Shown here piece by piece: positions 35,679 to 45,205 of a DNA stretch of 64,000 nucleotides; position 1 is the first letter of the stretch, and each line of letters starts with the position of its first letter. Location of the stretch: NCBI GenBank assembly GCA_038746745.1, contig JBCDKJ010000004.1, positions 37,882-101,881 on the forward strand, in the 5' to 3' direction. The notes under the pieces were generated by a model. It was not told the origin of the DNA. It ran no database searches and was given only the letters and a program-made list of their open reading frames with translations. Both the position numbers and the translations under genes were made by a program. Source of the DNA: JANQIO01 sp038746745. Lineage in GTDB: Bacteria; Pseudomonadota; Gammaproteobacteria; Pseudomonadales; Halieaceae.

Positions 35679-36749
35679 CTAGGCCGCCTCAACCGCCGGG
35701 CTTTCAGGCGAAGGCCAGGCGCTGATAATGGCTTTCACCAGGGTCGCCAATGGAATGGCAAAGAACACACCCCAGATACCCCAGATGCCGCCGAAAAACA
35801 GCACTGCCAGAATAATAGCCACCGGGTGCAGGTTTACTGCCTCGGAAAATAGCAGAGGTACCAGCACGTTACCGTCCAACGCCTGAATCACCAGATACGC
35901 GAAGATTACGGTATAGAACTCGGAGCCGATTCCCCACTCAAACAGCGCTATCAACGCAACAGGAATAGTAACGACCATCGCACCGATATACGGGATGATC
36001 ACAGACAGACCCACCAGCAGGCCCAGCAGCTCAGCGTAGTTGAGATTCAGCATGGTAAAGGTCACATAGCTGACCGCACCGACAATAAGAATCTCGATCA
36101 GCTTGCCGCGCGCGTAATTCGACATCTGCTCGTTCATTTCCTGCCAGATGCGCGACAGCAGGGGGCGCTCCTCTGGCAGAAATCCGCCCAGCCAGGACAG
36201 AATTTGGTCGCGATCCTTGAGGAAAAAGAACACCAGCAGCGGCACCAGAATGGCGTACACCAGAACCACCGCAAACAGCGGGATAGAGGCAAGTGACAGA
36301 CTCAAGATGGACTGGCCCAGCTCTGCCGCGCGGCGCTGGACCAGCGCCACGATCTCGCTGACCTGCGCTTGGGATATAAGCTCCGGATACTCTTCCGGAA
36401 GCACAGACACCCATTTGCGCAACTCTTCAAACATGCGGGGCAGCTCACCCAGCAGGCTCACCGCCTGTTGCCACACCAGCGGCAGAAGCAAAAACAGAAA
36501 CCCAAAAAACAGACCAACAAATACAAGAAACGACAGCGCTACGCCCATCCACTGAGGCAAGCCACGGTTGGTGCACCAGGCGCTCAGGCCCTGCATCAGG
36601 TAGGCCAGCACAATTGCGGCCAGCACCGGGGTGATGATGTCGCCGACTGTTGCCAGCAGCAGCAAACACACCGCCAGAATCACCAGCAGCAGAATGCTTT
36701 CTTCCTCGAACAGGAAGCGGTCGTACCATTTACGAAAGATTTCCAGCAT
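35679..36749 (-). CDS. PerM/AI-2E family membrane permease
   Basis: 356 aa with about eight membrane segments (for example ILLLVILAVCLLLLATVGDI, GVALSFLVFVGLFFGFLFLLLP, LFAVVLVYAILVPLLVFFFL) and a C-terminal family motif region (IIPYIGAMVVTIPVALIALF, GNVLVPLLFSEAVNLHPVAII). The family has been linked to autoinducer-2 export and Na+/H+ exchange, but the substrate here cannot be told. It ends close to tusA's downstream edge: its ATG is only 3 bases from the tusA stop, so the two form an operon, an arrangement common in gammaproteobacteria. Confidence 0.88.
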   Translation of the reverse strand: MLEIFRKWYDRFLFEEESILLLVILAVCLLLLATVGDIITPVLAAIVLAYLMQGLSAWCTNRGLPQWMGVALSFLVFVGLFFGFLFLLLPLVWQQAVSLLGELPRMFEELRKWVSVLPEEYPELISQAQVSEIVALVQRRAAELGQSILSLSLASIPLFAVVLVYAILVPLLVFFFLKDRDQILSWLGGFLPEERPLLSRIWQEMNEQMSNYARGKLIEILIVGAVSYVTFTMLNLNYAELLGLLVGLSVIIPYIGAMVVTIPVALIALFEWGIGSEFYTVIFAYLVIQALDGNVLVPLLFSEAVNLHPVAIILAVLFFGGIWGIWGVFFAIPLATLVKAIISAWPSPESPAVEAA

Positions 36750-36752
36750 GCC

Positions 36753-37016
36753 TTACGCGTCCTGCACCGCTGTAGCGGCAGGGACGGTCTTTTCGATCAC
36801 ATGCACATACATGCCGTCGACCTCTTCGCTGGAGAGCAGCGGAAAGCCAGACTGCCTCGAAAACACCTCGAAATCACGCACAGAGCCCTTGTCAGTTGCC
36901 AGCACACGTAGCCGTTCCCCTGCCTGCATAGCATTCAGTGCGCGCTTTGCTTTTAGCAAGGGCATAGGGCATTCCAGCCCGCGTGCATCCAGCTCTGTCA
37001 GGGTCGTATCGGTCAC
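36753..37016 (-). CDS. tusA: Sulfurtransferase TusA
   Basis: About 87 aa. The catalytic cysteine lies in the motif LDARGLECPMPLLKAKRAL. TusA relays persulfide sulfur from IscS for tRNA 2-thiouridine and other pathways. The start is placed at the GTG at 37016, which gives a protein near the usual 81 aa and has a GGTAGG stretch just upstream; a TTG at 37046 would lengthen it by ten residues. It is the first gene of a tusA-perM unit, divergent from the bepA-like gene. Confidence 0.9.
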   Translation of the reverse strand: MTDTTLTELDARGLECPMPLLKAKRALNAMQAGERLRVLATDKGSVRDFEVFSRQSGFPLLSSEEVDGMYVHVIEKTVPAATAVQDA

Positions 37017-37155
37017 GTCGCCTACCGTCTTGAAAAGGGGCGCCAAGTATAGCTACTGGCGGCGGGCATGTGGAACTTTGGCCTGTGTTGCGACTCGAAC
37101 AGCACTCCCCTACAGTAAGCCACCGACTCGCCGGAGCGCCCGTATTTTGGCCGTG

Positions 37156-38601
37156 ATGCAACGCCTGTTTCAGCTGGTACTGGCAACGGCTCTATTTCAC
37201 GCCAGCGCCGCCACCTCTGACGACCTCAAGCTGCCCAACCTCGGGGAAAGCAGTACCAGTCTGTTTTCCCCTGAGCAGGAATACCAGCTAGGTCGAGCAT
37301 GGTTGCGCGTATTTCGCTCTCAGGCGCCCACGCTGGATGATCCCCTGCTGCAGGATTATCTGGAAGACCTGATCTACCGACTGGTGACCCACAGCGAACT
37401 GCAGGATCGGCGCATCGATATGGTGATTGTCGACAACCCGGTTATCAACGCGTTTGCAGTGCCCGGTGGCGTTATCGGTGTACACACCGGCCTGATGCTC
37501 TATGCCCAGAGTGAGGACGAATTGGCTACCGTGCTGGCGCATGAGATCGCACACCTCAGCCAGAGACACTTTTCGCGGGGCATCGAAAATGCCCAGGCGA
37601 CACAGCCGATTACGCTCGCCGGACTGCTGGCGGGCGCCGTACTGATCGCCACCACTGGCGGCGCTGCCGGCATGGCTGCCCTGTCAGCCGCCCAGGCCGC
37701 CGCCATGGATGCACAGCTTCGCCACAGCCGCGCAGCAGAGCAGGAAGCGGATCGACTGGGCATGCAAACCATGATCAAGGCGGGGATGGACCCGCACGCC
37801 GCGCCATCCATGTTTGAGCGCATGCTGCAATCCAGCCGCTATTCCAGTGCCAATCGCATACCGGAATTTATGCGCACCCACCCCCTGTCAGAAAGCCGTA
37901 TCGCAGACACGCGCAACCGGGCCCGCCAATACCCCAAACAGTTGCGCACACCCAGTTTGTCTTACCACCTTATGCGCGCACGGATGCAGGTTCATCACGC
38001 TGACACGCCACAGCGCGCGGTAGAGATGTTCAAGGACAGTCTGGAAGGTCGCCCGCTGTCCGAAGACGGGGCTCGCTACGGACTGGCGCTGTCGCTGATT
38101 GCAGCCGGTCGCCCGGCGGAGGCACAAAGAGAGCTGGATTTACTGGTTGCCGCAGACCCCGCGCGCGTGGAGTACGTCATTGCGCAGGCGGAGCTGGACA
38201 TGAGCATTGGCGAGGCCCAGGCAGCGGCACGTGCATTGCGACGCGAACTGGCGCTGTACCCCGGCAACCATGCCTTAACGATGAGTTATGCCCGAGCGCT
38301 GCTGATGAATCAGCAAGCCCATATCGCCGAAGAGGTACTAATCGATCAGAGCCACCTCAAGCCCAAGGACCCCGGCCTCTGGTATTTGCTGGCCGAGGTA
38401 CAGGGACTATCTGGCAACATCGCGGGACTGCACCGCGCCCGTGCCGAGTACTTTATTCTCAATGGCGTACTGGACGAAGCAGAACGACAGCTGAACTATG
38501 CGATGAAACTGTCGAAGAATGATTACCACAGCGCTGCACAAATCAGTCAGCGCCTGAGAGACGTGTCTGAGTTACGCAGTCGAATGGAAGATTTCAGCTA
38601 G
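37156..38601 (+). CDS. BepA-like M48 metalloprotease with TPR repeats
   Basis: 481 aa. A signal peptide is present (MQRLFQLVLATALFHASAA), then an M48 protease domain with the zinc motif LAHEIAHLSQRHF (HExxH) and the third ligand in EQEADRLGMQT. A short hydrophobic loop follows (AGLLAGAVLIATTGGAAGMAAL), then C-terminal tetratricopeptide repeats (about 290-470). In E. coli BepA works in the periplasm, helping LptD and the BAM complex and degrading misfolded outer-membrane proteins. The ATG at 37156 is used; the frame is open much further left but runs antisense through tusA and perM. Confidence 0.92.
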   Translation: MQRLFQLVLATALFHASAATSDDLKLPNLGESSTSLFSPEQEYQLGRAWLRVFRSQAPTLDDPLLQDYLEDLIYRLVTHSELQDRRIDMVIVDNPVINAFAVPGGVIGVHTGLMLYAQSEDELATVLAHEIAHLSQRHFSRGIENAQATQPITLAGLLAGAVLIATTGGAAGMAALSAAQAAAMDAQLRHSRAAEQEADRLGMQTMIKAGMDPHAAPSMFERMLQSSRYSSANRIPEFMRTHPLSESRIADTRNRARQYPKQLRTPSLSYHLMRARMQVHHADTPQRAVEMFKDSLEGRPLSEDGARYGLALSLIAAGRPAEAQRELDLLVAADPARVEYVIAQAELDMSIGEAQAAARALRRELALYPGNHALTMSYARALLMNQQAHIAEEVLIDQSHLKPKDPGLWYLLAEVQGLSGNIAGLHRARAEYFILNGVLDEAERQLNYAMKLSKNDYHSAAQISQRLRDVSELRSRMEDFS

Positions 38602-38666
38602 CGCTGGATAGGCGCCTTGTCGGAGCAGAGTCTTACCTGAGAGATATGGCAGACGAGATGAACTGT

Positions 38667-39770
38667 CTATGCGCTTCTGGCAACCGCATAGTTCGCGGGG
38701 GTACTACCCACCACGCCGTTATTCAAATCCCGGGCAAAGTCCAACATGCGCTGCAGAGGCACCATGGCCTGTGCGCCGAGCGCGGGCTCGACAAAAATCT
38801 CGTTGTCTGTGCGGTCGAAGACCTGGGCGAGACTCTCCAGTTCATTCATCGCCATCCAGGGGCAATTGGCACAGCTCAGACAGGTTGCGCCCTTGCCCAT
38901 GGTGGGTGCGATGATGAGTTCTTTATCCGGCACCGCCTGTTGCATCTTGTAAAAGATGCCCTGATCAGTGGCGACTATGAAGCGCTCGTGAGGCAACTCC
39001 TGGGCCGCCTTGATAATTTGTGTGGTCGAACCCACCCGATCAGCTAGATCAATCACATTGGCCGGTGACTCGGGGTGTACCAGTACTGCTGCATCGGGAT
39101 AGACCCGCTTTAGATCCTGCAGGCCACGCGCCTTGAACTCTTCGTGAACGATGCAGGCGCCATCCCACATCAGTATGTCGGCACCCGTCTGGCGACGTAC
39201 ATAGTCACCCAGGTGACGGTCGGGGGCCCAGATAATCTTTTCACCTTGCGCCTTCAAATGCTCGGCCACATCCAGCGCAATGCTGGAGGTCACCACCCAA
39301 TCAGCGCGCGCTTTAACCGCCGCCGAGGTGTTGGCGTACACCACCACCTTGCGGTCTGGATGGGCATCACAAAATGCAGAAAATTCGTCGGCAGGACAGC
39401 CAATATCCAGCGAGCAGGTGGCTTCCAGAGTCGGCATTAACACCCGTTTATTCGGCGTGAGAATCTTGGCGGTTTCGCCCATGAAGCGCACGCCCGCAAC
39501 AATCAGCGTGCTGGCTGGATGATCTCGGCCGAAGCGGGCCATTTCCAGAGAGTCACTGACGCAGCCGCCAGATTCTTCTGCCAGCGCCTGGATCTCAGGT
39601 TCGGTGTAGTAGTGCGCCACCAGCACGGCATCTTCCGCCTTAAGGCGTGCCTTGATGCGATCACGCAGGACTATAGCCTCGGCCTCGCTTAGCCTGGCGT
39701 CTTCCGTCTTGTCTAAATGCGCCTCGACCTGTCGGCGGATCGTGATGAGGCGATCAGTAGCAATGCTCAT
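38667..39770 (-). CDS. nadA: Quinolinate synthase A
   Basis: 367 aa. It makes quinolinate from iminoaspartate and dihydroxyacetone phosphate for NAD synthesis. Substrate and [4Fe-4S] residues are visible: HYYTEPEIQALAEE, FMGETAKIL, ATCSLDIGCPADEF, VVYANTSA and CLSCANCPWMAMN. The ATG at 39770 is chosen by alignment with the family N-terminus; the open frame starts 33 codons earlier in what is probably leader. Single gene with no nad neighbours. Confidence 0.94.
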   Translation of the reverse strand: MSIATDRLITIRRQVEAHLDKTEDARLSEAEAIVLRDRIKARLKAEDAVLVAHYYTEPEIQALAEESGGCVSDSLEMARFGRDHPASTLIVAGVRFMGETAKILTPNKRVLMPTLEATCSLDIGCPADEFSAFCDAHPDRKVVVYANTSAAVKARADWVVTSSIALDVAEHLKAQGEKIIWAPDRHLGDYVRRQTGADILMWDGACIVHEEFKARGLQDLKRVYPDAAVLVHPESPANVIDLADRVGSTTQIIKAAQELPHERFIVATDQGIFYKMQQAVPDKELIIAPTMGKGATCLSCANCPWMAMNELESLAQVFDRTDNEIFVEPALGAQAMVPLQRMLDFARDLNNGVVGSTPANYAVARSA

Positions 39771-40125
39771 AGAGGGCGCTATGCCAAATGGGCCGCGAAG
39801 CTTAGCACAATCGCACCGCGGCTCAATAATGTCTGAAACGCGTGTTAATACGTGCCAGGCACCGCACATGGCTCACTGCAAAAAATCGTTAGAAAACCGC
39901 AAATTGCCAAAATTTTCCTAGAAATTTTATAAATAGATGTATATAACCTACTGTAATTTATACAAATAAGATGGTGAGTCGCGTGATATGCGCATCCTCT
40001 GAGCTGCTGGTTCGTCGCTTCAAGGTGCAAAACGTCGCTAAAACCACAAAACAATGCTTTGCGATATTTCGGCCCAGGCAGGCACTGTCTGCTGAAGCAT
40101 ACAAAGCAACCATTGAGGGGTAGGT
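39771..40125. other. 355-base divergent intergenic region, AT-rich in the middle
   Basis: Lies between nadA (minus) and a GGDEF/EAL gene (plus). The stretch 39880-39970 is markedly AT-rich compared with flanking DNA and holds the promoter-like boxes described separately. No small gene or structured RNA is recognised. Confidence 0.5.
39904..39933 (+). promoter_or_regulatory. Candidate sigma-70 promoter for the GGDEF-EAL gene
   Basis: TTGCCA at 39904-39909 and TATAAA at 39928-39933, 18 bases apart, in the most AT-rich part of the gap. It would give a leader of about 185 bases before the GTG at 40126. Judged by eye only. Confidence 0.4.
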
Positions 40126-41865
40126 GTGGACCTGAACCTGGACCAAAGAGCGGGCCCGACAGCAGACCTGAAGAAAGTGCTGGTGATTTCGGAAGACCCC
40201 AGCGACCAGCTACTGCTGACGAGCGCGCTGGAGCGCGCCGTTCCGAGGCGCTTCGAGGCTGTCAGCATTTCTGCCCTGGACCGTCCCATCGATGCATTAC
40301 TCGACGAGCAAGTCGATGCCGTGATTCTGGCGCAGGCGCCAGAAACCGATTATCTGCTGCGGCTGGCACAAAAACACGGCGTTACCGCACCGCTGATACT
40401 GCTATTGTCAGAGGCCAGCGAGGCCACCCGCCAGCGACTTAAGGGTCTGGGGGCCAGGGACTTTCTGCTGCGCGGCAACCTGCAGGATGACCTGCTGCAT
40501 CGCATTCTCGATTACAGCATTGAGCTGGGCGAGGCCCAGGCGCAGATCCGGCAATTATCCAATCGTGACCCGCTCACCGGCGCACTCAATCGCACCGGCT
40601 TGCGTGCTCACGTTGAACGGGCCATTGAGCGCTCTCAGCGGTACCACTTCAAAACCGGCCTGCTCTACCTTGATATCGACAAGTTCACTCAGATCAATGA
40701 TGAGCACGGGGAAGGTGCGGCAGATCAGGTCATCAAAGTTATCTTCAAGCGCATGTCAGCGCAGAAGCGCAACACGGATTCCATTGCCCGCCTCGGTGCA
40801 GACCAGTTCGCAGTCTGCCTGGAAGATGTCCGCGATGAGGACAACCTCACTCGTATCGCTGAGAAGTTCATGTCGGCGATTCGAGAGCCGATTGATGTGA
40901 ATGGCACAGCGGTGGCAGTGGATGTATCTGCTGGTGGCTGCCTGTGCCCCGATCACGGCACCCAGTTTGAAGCGCTGGTTGAGGCGGCACGCAGCAGCAT
41001 GCTGCAAGCCAAGTCTGTCTCCGGCAACAAGTTCTTCTTCTTTCGCGACCAACTTAGTTTCGGAGGGCATGAAGAGGCGACCGGTCTTGCCGCCGATATC
41101 CGTCAGGCCATGCGCAGGGATGAGTTTGAGCTACATTTCCAGCCTCGCATCGACCTGCCCTATGAGCAGGTGGTGGGCCTGGAAGCATTGATTCGCTGGA
41201 ACCACCCGGATCGCGGCATGCTGAGCCCGGACGAATTCCTGCCTATCTGCGAAGACATGGGGCTGATGCGCAAGCTTGGGTACAAGGTTACCGAGAAAGC
41301 CTGTGAAGCCATCAAGTGGCTGGACGACCAGGGCCTGCACGCCATCGACATTGCGGTGAACGTCTCTTTCTCCCAGTTTCAGGACGAGCAGTTTGCCGAG
41401 ATCGTGAAGTGCATTGTCAGCCGTTCAGGCATCGACCCGCGTCGGCTGGAGTTTGAGCTGACTGAGAGCACGGTTTTGAAGTGCCCCTCCGAAACCCGCC
41501 TGCGCATGAACGAGCTCAAGGCGCGCGGTCACTCTTTCTCGCTGGATGATTTCGGGACGGGTTTCTCGCAGCTTTCCCATATGACCAACCTGCCTATTTC
41601 TGCTCTGAAGATCGACCGCAGTTTCGTGCGCGAGGTCAGCGGTAATCGCCATCAGCAAGCGGTGTGCATGATGATTATCGACATGGCAAAGCGACTGGAC
41701 TTGGATGTAATTGCTGAGGGTGCTGAGAACCGCGCCCAGGTCGATTTTCTCAATTCCGTCAGCTGTCAGCAGGTGCAGGGCTACTACTACAGCCCAGCGG
41801 TGCCACTGGACGAGATTCCAGGCTACGTAAAAGAACAATCCTGCCGGGTTGCCAGCGTACACTGA
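40126..41865 (+). CDS. Pseudo-receiver / degenerate GGDEF / EAL phosphodiesterase
   Basis: 579 aa, start GTG at 40126 with GAGGGG upstream. Residues 15-130 look like a receiver fold (KKVLVISEDPSDQLLLTSAL) but no normal phospho-aspartate site is seen. The GGDEF domain (about 145-310) has the signature degraded to GADQF (224-228), so it should not make c-di-GMP. The EAL domain (about 325-570) keeps EALIRW, ELTES, DDFGTGFSQL, KIDRSF and an EGAE variant of the EGVE loop, so c-di-GMP hydrolysis is likely. Soluble; no membrane segment. Convergent with the diguanylate cyclase gene next to it. Confidence 0.88.
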   Translation: MDLNLDQRAGPTADLKKVLVISEDPSDQLLLTSALERAVPRRFEAVSISALDRPIDALLDEQVDAVILAQAPETDYLLRLAQKHGVTAPLILLLSEASEATRQRLKGLGARDFLLRGNLQDDLLHRILDYSIELGEAQAQIRQLSNRDPLTGALNRTGLRAHVERAIERSQRYHFKTGLLYLDIDKFTQINDEHGEGAADQVIKVIFKRMSAQKRNTDSIARLGADQFAVCLEDVRDEDNLTRIAEKFMSAIREPIDVNGTAVAVDVSAGGCLCPDHGTQFEALVEAARSSMLQAKSVSGNKFFFFRDQLSFGGHEEATGLAADIRQAMRRDEFELHFQPRIDLPYEQVVGLEALIRWNHPDRGMLSPDEFLPICEDMGLMRKLGYKVTEKACEAIKWLDDQGLHAIDIAVNVSFSQFQDEQFAEIVKCIVSRSGIDPRRLEFELTESTVLKCPSETRLRMNELKARGHSFSLDDFGTGFSQLSHMTNLPISALKIDRSFVREVSGNRHQQAVCMMIIDMAKRLDLDVIAEGAENRAQVDFLNSVSCQQVQGYYYSPAVPLDEIPGYVKEQSCRVASVH

Positions 41866-41883
41866 CCGGGCGACGGGGTTGCC

Positions 41884-43122
41884 TCAGCCTGAGCAAAGCC
41901 GATTACGTCCTGATTTTTTGGCGCGATAGAGCTGCTTGTCTGCAGCTTTGATGACGTCTTCCGGTGTCGCCGCAGTTTCGCTGCGCTCCGCCAGCCCAAT
42001 ACTAATGGTGACGTTTACGGCACCACGGTTCAGTCGAGTGGCCATAGAGCCGCGTTTACGTTGCCCATCTATGGACTTGACGGGTCGGGCACCCGCGTCG
42101 CGGATGGTCATGCGATAGTTGGCAATCGCCTCACGCACTTCCTCCAGCACGTCTATACAGTCCTGCGCTGCACGGCGGGGAAACACGATGCAGAATTCTT
42201 CACCCCCGTACCGAAAGGCTGTGCCTCCACCTCCCACACGCGCCAGACGGCTGGCCACCATCTTCAACACCTCGTCGCCAACGTCGTGACCGTGGGTATC
42301 ATTAAACTTCTTGAAGTGGTCCACATCCAGCATGGCCAGGCTGAACTTTGGCCCCAGGCCCTTGAGCTTCTCGTTCAGCGCACGCCGACCCAGCAGCCCG
42401 GTCAGCTCGTCGCGATATACCATCGTATGGGAGCTGCGCAGCACGCCGCCAACCTGCAGCAGACCCGCAGCAGACAGCATTACTGTGGAGATGTAGTCCA
42501 GATACAGCCCTGCAAACACGATGAAGCCTGCCACCAGTGTGCCGATAATCGCCACCTCAGCATCGTCGTGACGCCACATTAACAGCAGCACACCCAGTAC
42601 CAATACACTGACAAATTCGATGGCCAAGGCCAGCGGCATCACAAAGCCATCCTGGGGACGTATCTGCAGCCAGTGGCTGGGCTCGTAAAAGAAGGTAGAA
42701 AGCAGCGTGAAGAGATCGGGCGCCAATAGCGCCATCAATCCGATCACCGCGGCATAGACAATGCCGTAGCGATTGGCGATACCACGCTCGGGAAACAGCA
42801 GCAGGAACAGCATCGCCAACGGCCAGCTTATGCATAGCGACAGGTAAACACGCAGCGTCACAGGATTGGACAGGGTGGCCTGCAACTGGTCCTGAATGAC
42901 AAAGAACACCGTTCCCGTATACAGCGCCAGCAGCATGTACCGGCTGCGATTGAACTGGAACGCCAGCACGGTGCAAACCACGGTCAGGAGGTACGGCGTG
43001 TAGCCAACCAGCACGATTTGTTCTTGACTCAGCTCACCCATCAACGGCCGACTGAGCAGCGCCAGGCCCAAAAATAATCCCGGCAATGCCAGTCGCAGCA
43101 AGGCAAGCGGCTGCGGTCCCAT
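41884..43122 (-). CDS. Membrane-bound diguanylate cyclase (multi-TM sensor plus GGDEF)
   Basis: About 412 aa. Six or seven hydrophobic segments in the first 230 residues (such as ALLRLALPGLFLGLALL, PYLLTVVCTVLAF, GTVFFVIQDQ, VSVLVLGVLLLMW) form a MASE-like sensor. The C-terminal GGDEF domain is intact: DELTGLLGRRAL, MLDVDHFKKFNDTHGHDVGDEVL and RYGGEEFCIVF. It should synthesise c-di-GMP at the membrane. The second ATG (43122) is preferred because GAGG lies eight bases before it; the open frame begins further upstream at 43236, overlapping the divergent gene's leader. The signal sensed is unknown. Confidence 0.87.
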   Translation of the reverse strand: MGPQPLALLRLALPGLFLGLALLSRPLMGELSQEQIVLVGYTPYLLTVVCTVLAFQFNRSRYMLLALYTGTVFFVIQDQLQATLSNPVTLRVYLSLCISWPLAMLFLLLFPERGIANRYGIVYAAVIGLMALLAPDLFTLLSTFFYEPSHWLQIRPQDGFVMPLALAIEFVSVLVLGVLLLMWRHDDAEVAIIGTLVAGFIVFAGLYLDYISTVMLSAAGLLQVGGVLRSSHTMVYRDELTGLLGRRALNEKLKGLGPKFSLAMLDVDHFKKFNDTHGHDVGDEVLKMVASRLARVGGGGTAFRYGGEEFCIVFPRRAAQDCIDVLEEVREAIANYRMTIRDAGARPVKSIDGQRKRGSMATRLNRGAVNVTISIGLAERSETAATPEDVIKAADKQLYRAKKSGRNRLCSG

Positions 43123-43214
43123 GGTCATTTCCTCGCCGGGGTTATTTTGGTTTTTTGTACGCCATTCCCGGTGATGGTAGCCTTGTAGACTATACCAGTT
43201 ACACGGACCGTGTA

Positions 43215-45026
43215 ATGACTCCCGACGCTGACGCACAGCACAAACCCAAGGTGTTGGTATGCGACGACGACACCACCGTCCGCATGCTGACTCGCAGCTG
43301 TCTGGAAGCCGACAATATGGTTGTCATCGAAGCGGCTTCGGGCCCCGAGGCGGTTGAGGTATTCCTCGCAGAGCGCCCGGATCTGGTGTTCCTGGATGTG
43401 GAGATGCCCGGCATGGACGGCCTGGAAGTCTGCCGTCGCATTCGCGAACTGCCCCAGGGAGAAAATGTGCCCATCATGATTGTGACGGGGTCAGACGACC
43501 GCCGCTCAATTGACGAGGGCTTTGACGCAGGCGCCACACAGTACAAAACCAAGCCCGTTAACTGGTCGCTGCTGAGCCGCGATGTGCAGTACATGCTGCG
43601 CGCCAGCAATGCATTTAATGCACTTAAGCGCCAGGAAGACCGCCTGCGCTACCTTGCCTACTTTGATCCCCTCACCAACCTGCCGAATCGCCGCAGCTTC
43701 AGTGACCAACTGACCCGCATTCTCAAGCAGGCCCGCCGCCATGAGAAGAACGCGGCACTGCTGTTTATCGACCTGGATAACTTCAAGCGGATTAACGACA
43801 GCATCGGCCACGGCCGAGGCGACAAACTGCTGGTAGAGATTGCGCGCCGTCTCACCATGGAGCTTCGGCAGGAAGATGCCATTACCTACATGGCCGAAAC
43901 TGAGGCAGGTCGGGCCGAGCCGGATGGCAACGCCGAAATCGCCCGCCTTGGCGGTGATGAGTTCACGGTGGTGCTATCCGACATCAGCAACGTGGCAGAT
44001 GTGGAAATGGTGGCGCGACGTCTGTTGCGTGGGCTTTCCGAGCCGATACCGCTGCAAACCCACAAGCCGGTAGTGACCCCCAGTATCGGCATAGCGATTT
44101 TCCCGGTGGATGGCGCAGACCCTGACACACTAACGCGCAACGCTGACACGGCCATGTACGCGGCCAAAGCGCAGGGGCGCGCATGCTTTCGCTTCTACAA
44201 TGAAAAAATGAATGCGATGGCAGTGGAGCACCTGAAGCTCGAAGAAGAGCTACGTGACGCTATTCATAATGACGGGCTGGTGCTGTTCTATCAGCCCCAG
44301 GTGAACTCCAGCTCGGGTCAGATTGTCAGCATGGAAGCCCTGGTACGTTGGCCGCACCCGACTCGCGGCATGGTCATGCCCGGTGAGTTTATCGAGGTGG
44401 CAGAGCGCACAGGACTAATTGCCGATATGGGCACCTGGGTGATGCACGAGGCGGCGCGACAGAGCGCCGAATGGGAAGCACAGGGCCTGGGTGACTTCAG
44501 AATCTCTGTAAACCTGTCCAGCCTGCAGTTCAATCAACCCAATTTCGTCGACTGGGTACAGCAGTTTTTGAGCGACACCGGGATGAATCCCCAACGCCTG
44601 GAACTCGAGCTGACCGAGTCAGCGATTATGACTGATGCCGAAGTCAACATTGAGCGTTTAACAGCCCTTAAAGAGATGGGCATCGAAATGGCAGTGGACG
44701 ATTTCGGTACCGGCTACTCTTCCCTGTCGTATCTTAAGCAGTTCCCCATTGATACCTTGAAGATTGATCAGAGCTTTGTCTCCGACATGGCAAGCCCGGA
44801 CAGTGGCGGCATTATCGACGCCATCATCGCATTAGCACATACATTGGGTATGCAGGTGATTGCGGAGGGCGTGGAAACAGAGGCTCAGGCGGATTATCTG
44901 ATTGAGAGGGAATGCGACTTGCTGCAGGGCTACTTCTTCAGCCACCCGGTGCCGGGCAGCGATATACCCACGCTGATGGGCAAGACCTTTACCGGCCAGG
45001 GCGATTCAGCAGTGGCAGCTAATTAA
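43215..45026 (+). CDS. Response regulator with REC, GGDEF and EAL domains
   Basis: 603 aa. Receiver domain 10-125 with acidic pocket CDDD (16-19) and phospho-acceptor Asp61 in VFLDVEMPG. GGDEF domain about 145-310 with intact LGGDEFTVV (246-250). EAL domain about 325-585 with MEALVRWPHP, ELTESAI, DDFGTGYSSLSYL, TLKIDQSFV, IAEGVETEAQ and LLQGYFFSHP. Both catalytic sites look competent, so it could be bifunctional and switched by phosphorylation. The ATG at 43215 begins right before the receiver; the frame extends left to 43086 without a better site. The large hybrid kinase downstream is a possible partner. Confidence 0.9.
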   Translation: MTPDADAQHKPKVLVCDDDTTVRMLTRSCLEADNMVVIEAASGPEAVEVFLAERPDLVFLDVEMPGMDGLEVCRRIRELPQGENVPIMIVTGSDDRRSIDEGFDAGATQYKTKPVNWSLLSRDVQYMLRASNAFNALKRQEDRLRYLAYFDPLTNLPNRRSFSDQLTRILKQARRHEKNAALLFIDLDNFKRINDSIGHGRGDKLLVEIARRLTMELRQEDAITYMAETEAGRAEPDGNAEIARLGGDEFTVVLSDISNVADVEMVARRLLRGLSEPIPLQTHKPVVTPSIGIAIFPVDGADPDTLTRNADTAMYAAKAQGRACFRFYNEKMNAMAVEHLKLEEELRDAIHNDGLVLFYQPQVNSSSGQIVSMEALVRWPHPTRGMVMPGEFIEVAERTGLIADMGTWVMHEAARQSAEWEAQGLGDFRISVNLSSLQFNQPNFVDWVQQFLSDTGMNPQRLELELTESAIMTDAEVNIERLTALKEMGIEMAVDDFGTGYSSLSYLKQFPIDTLKIDQSFVSDMASPDSGGIIDAIIALAHTLGMQVIAEGVETEAQADYLIERECDLLQGYFFSHPVPGSDIPTLMGKTFTGQGDSAVAAN

Positions 45027-45042
45027 CAGGCTGTTCACTTGG

Positions 45043-45205
45043 CTGAAGGCTCTTAACCTAGCTGAAGGCTCTTAACCTAGCTGAAGGCTCTTAACCTGGC
45101 TGAAGGCTCTTAACCTAGCTGAAGGCTCTTAACCTAGCTGAAGGCTCTTAACCTGGCTGAAGGCTCTTAACCTGGCTGAAGGCTCTTACCCTAGCTGAAG
45201 GCTCT
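45043..45205. repeat. 19-bp tandem repeat (minisatellite), eight full copies plus a partial
   Basis: Unit CTGAAGGCTCTTAACCTAG, with an A/G variant near its end. Copies start at 45043, 45062, 45081, 45100, 45119, 45138, 45157, 45176 and 45195 (partial), nearly identical. It lies between two convergent genes. The rightmost copies include the last codons and stop of the hybrid kinase gene (minus strand), which suggests the array was amplified from that gene end. Confidence 0.95.

Noticed and set aside
37016..37155. tRNA or small RNA between tusA and the BepA-like gene
   Set aside because: No cloverleaf or terminator-like structure could be drawn in this short divergent gap.
36631..38601. A 656-residue version of the BepA-like protein
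   Set aside because: The extra 175 codons are antisense to tusA and perM; a signal peptide begins exactly at the ATG at 37156.
45043..45205. Possible CRISPR array
   Set aside because: The units are contiguous 19-mers with no unique spacers and no cas genes nearby; it is a tandem repeat.
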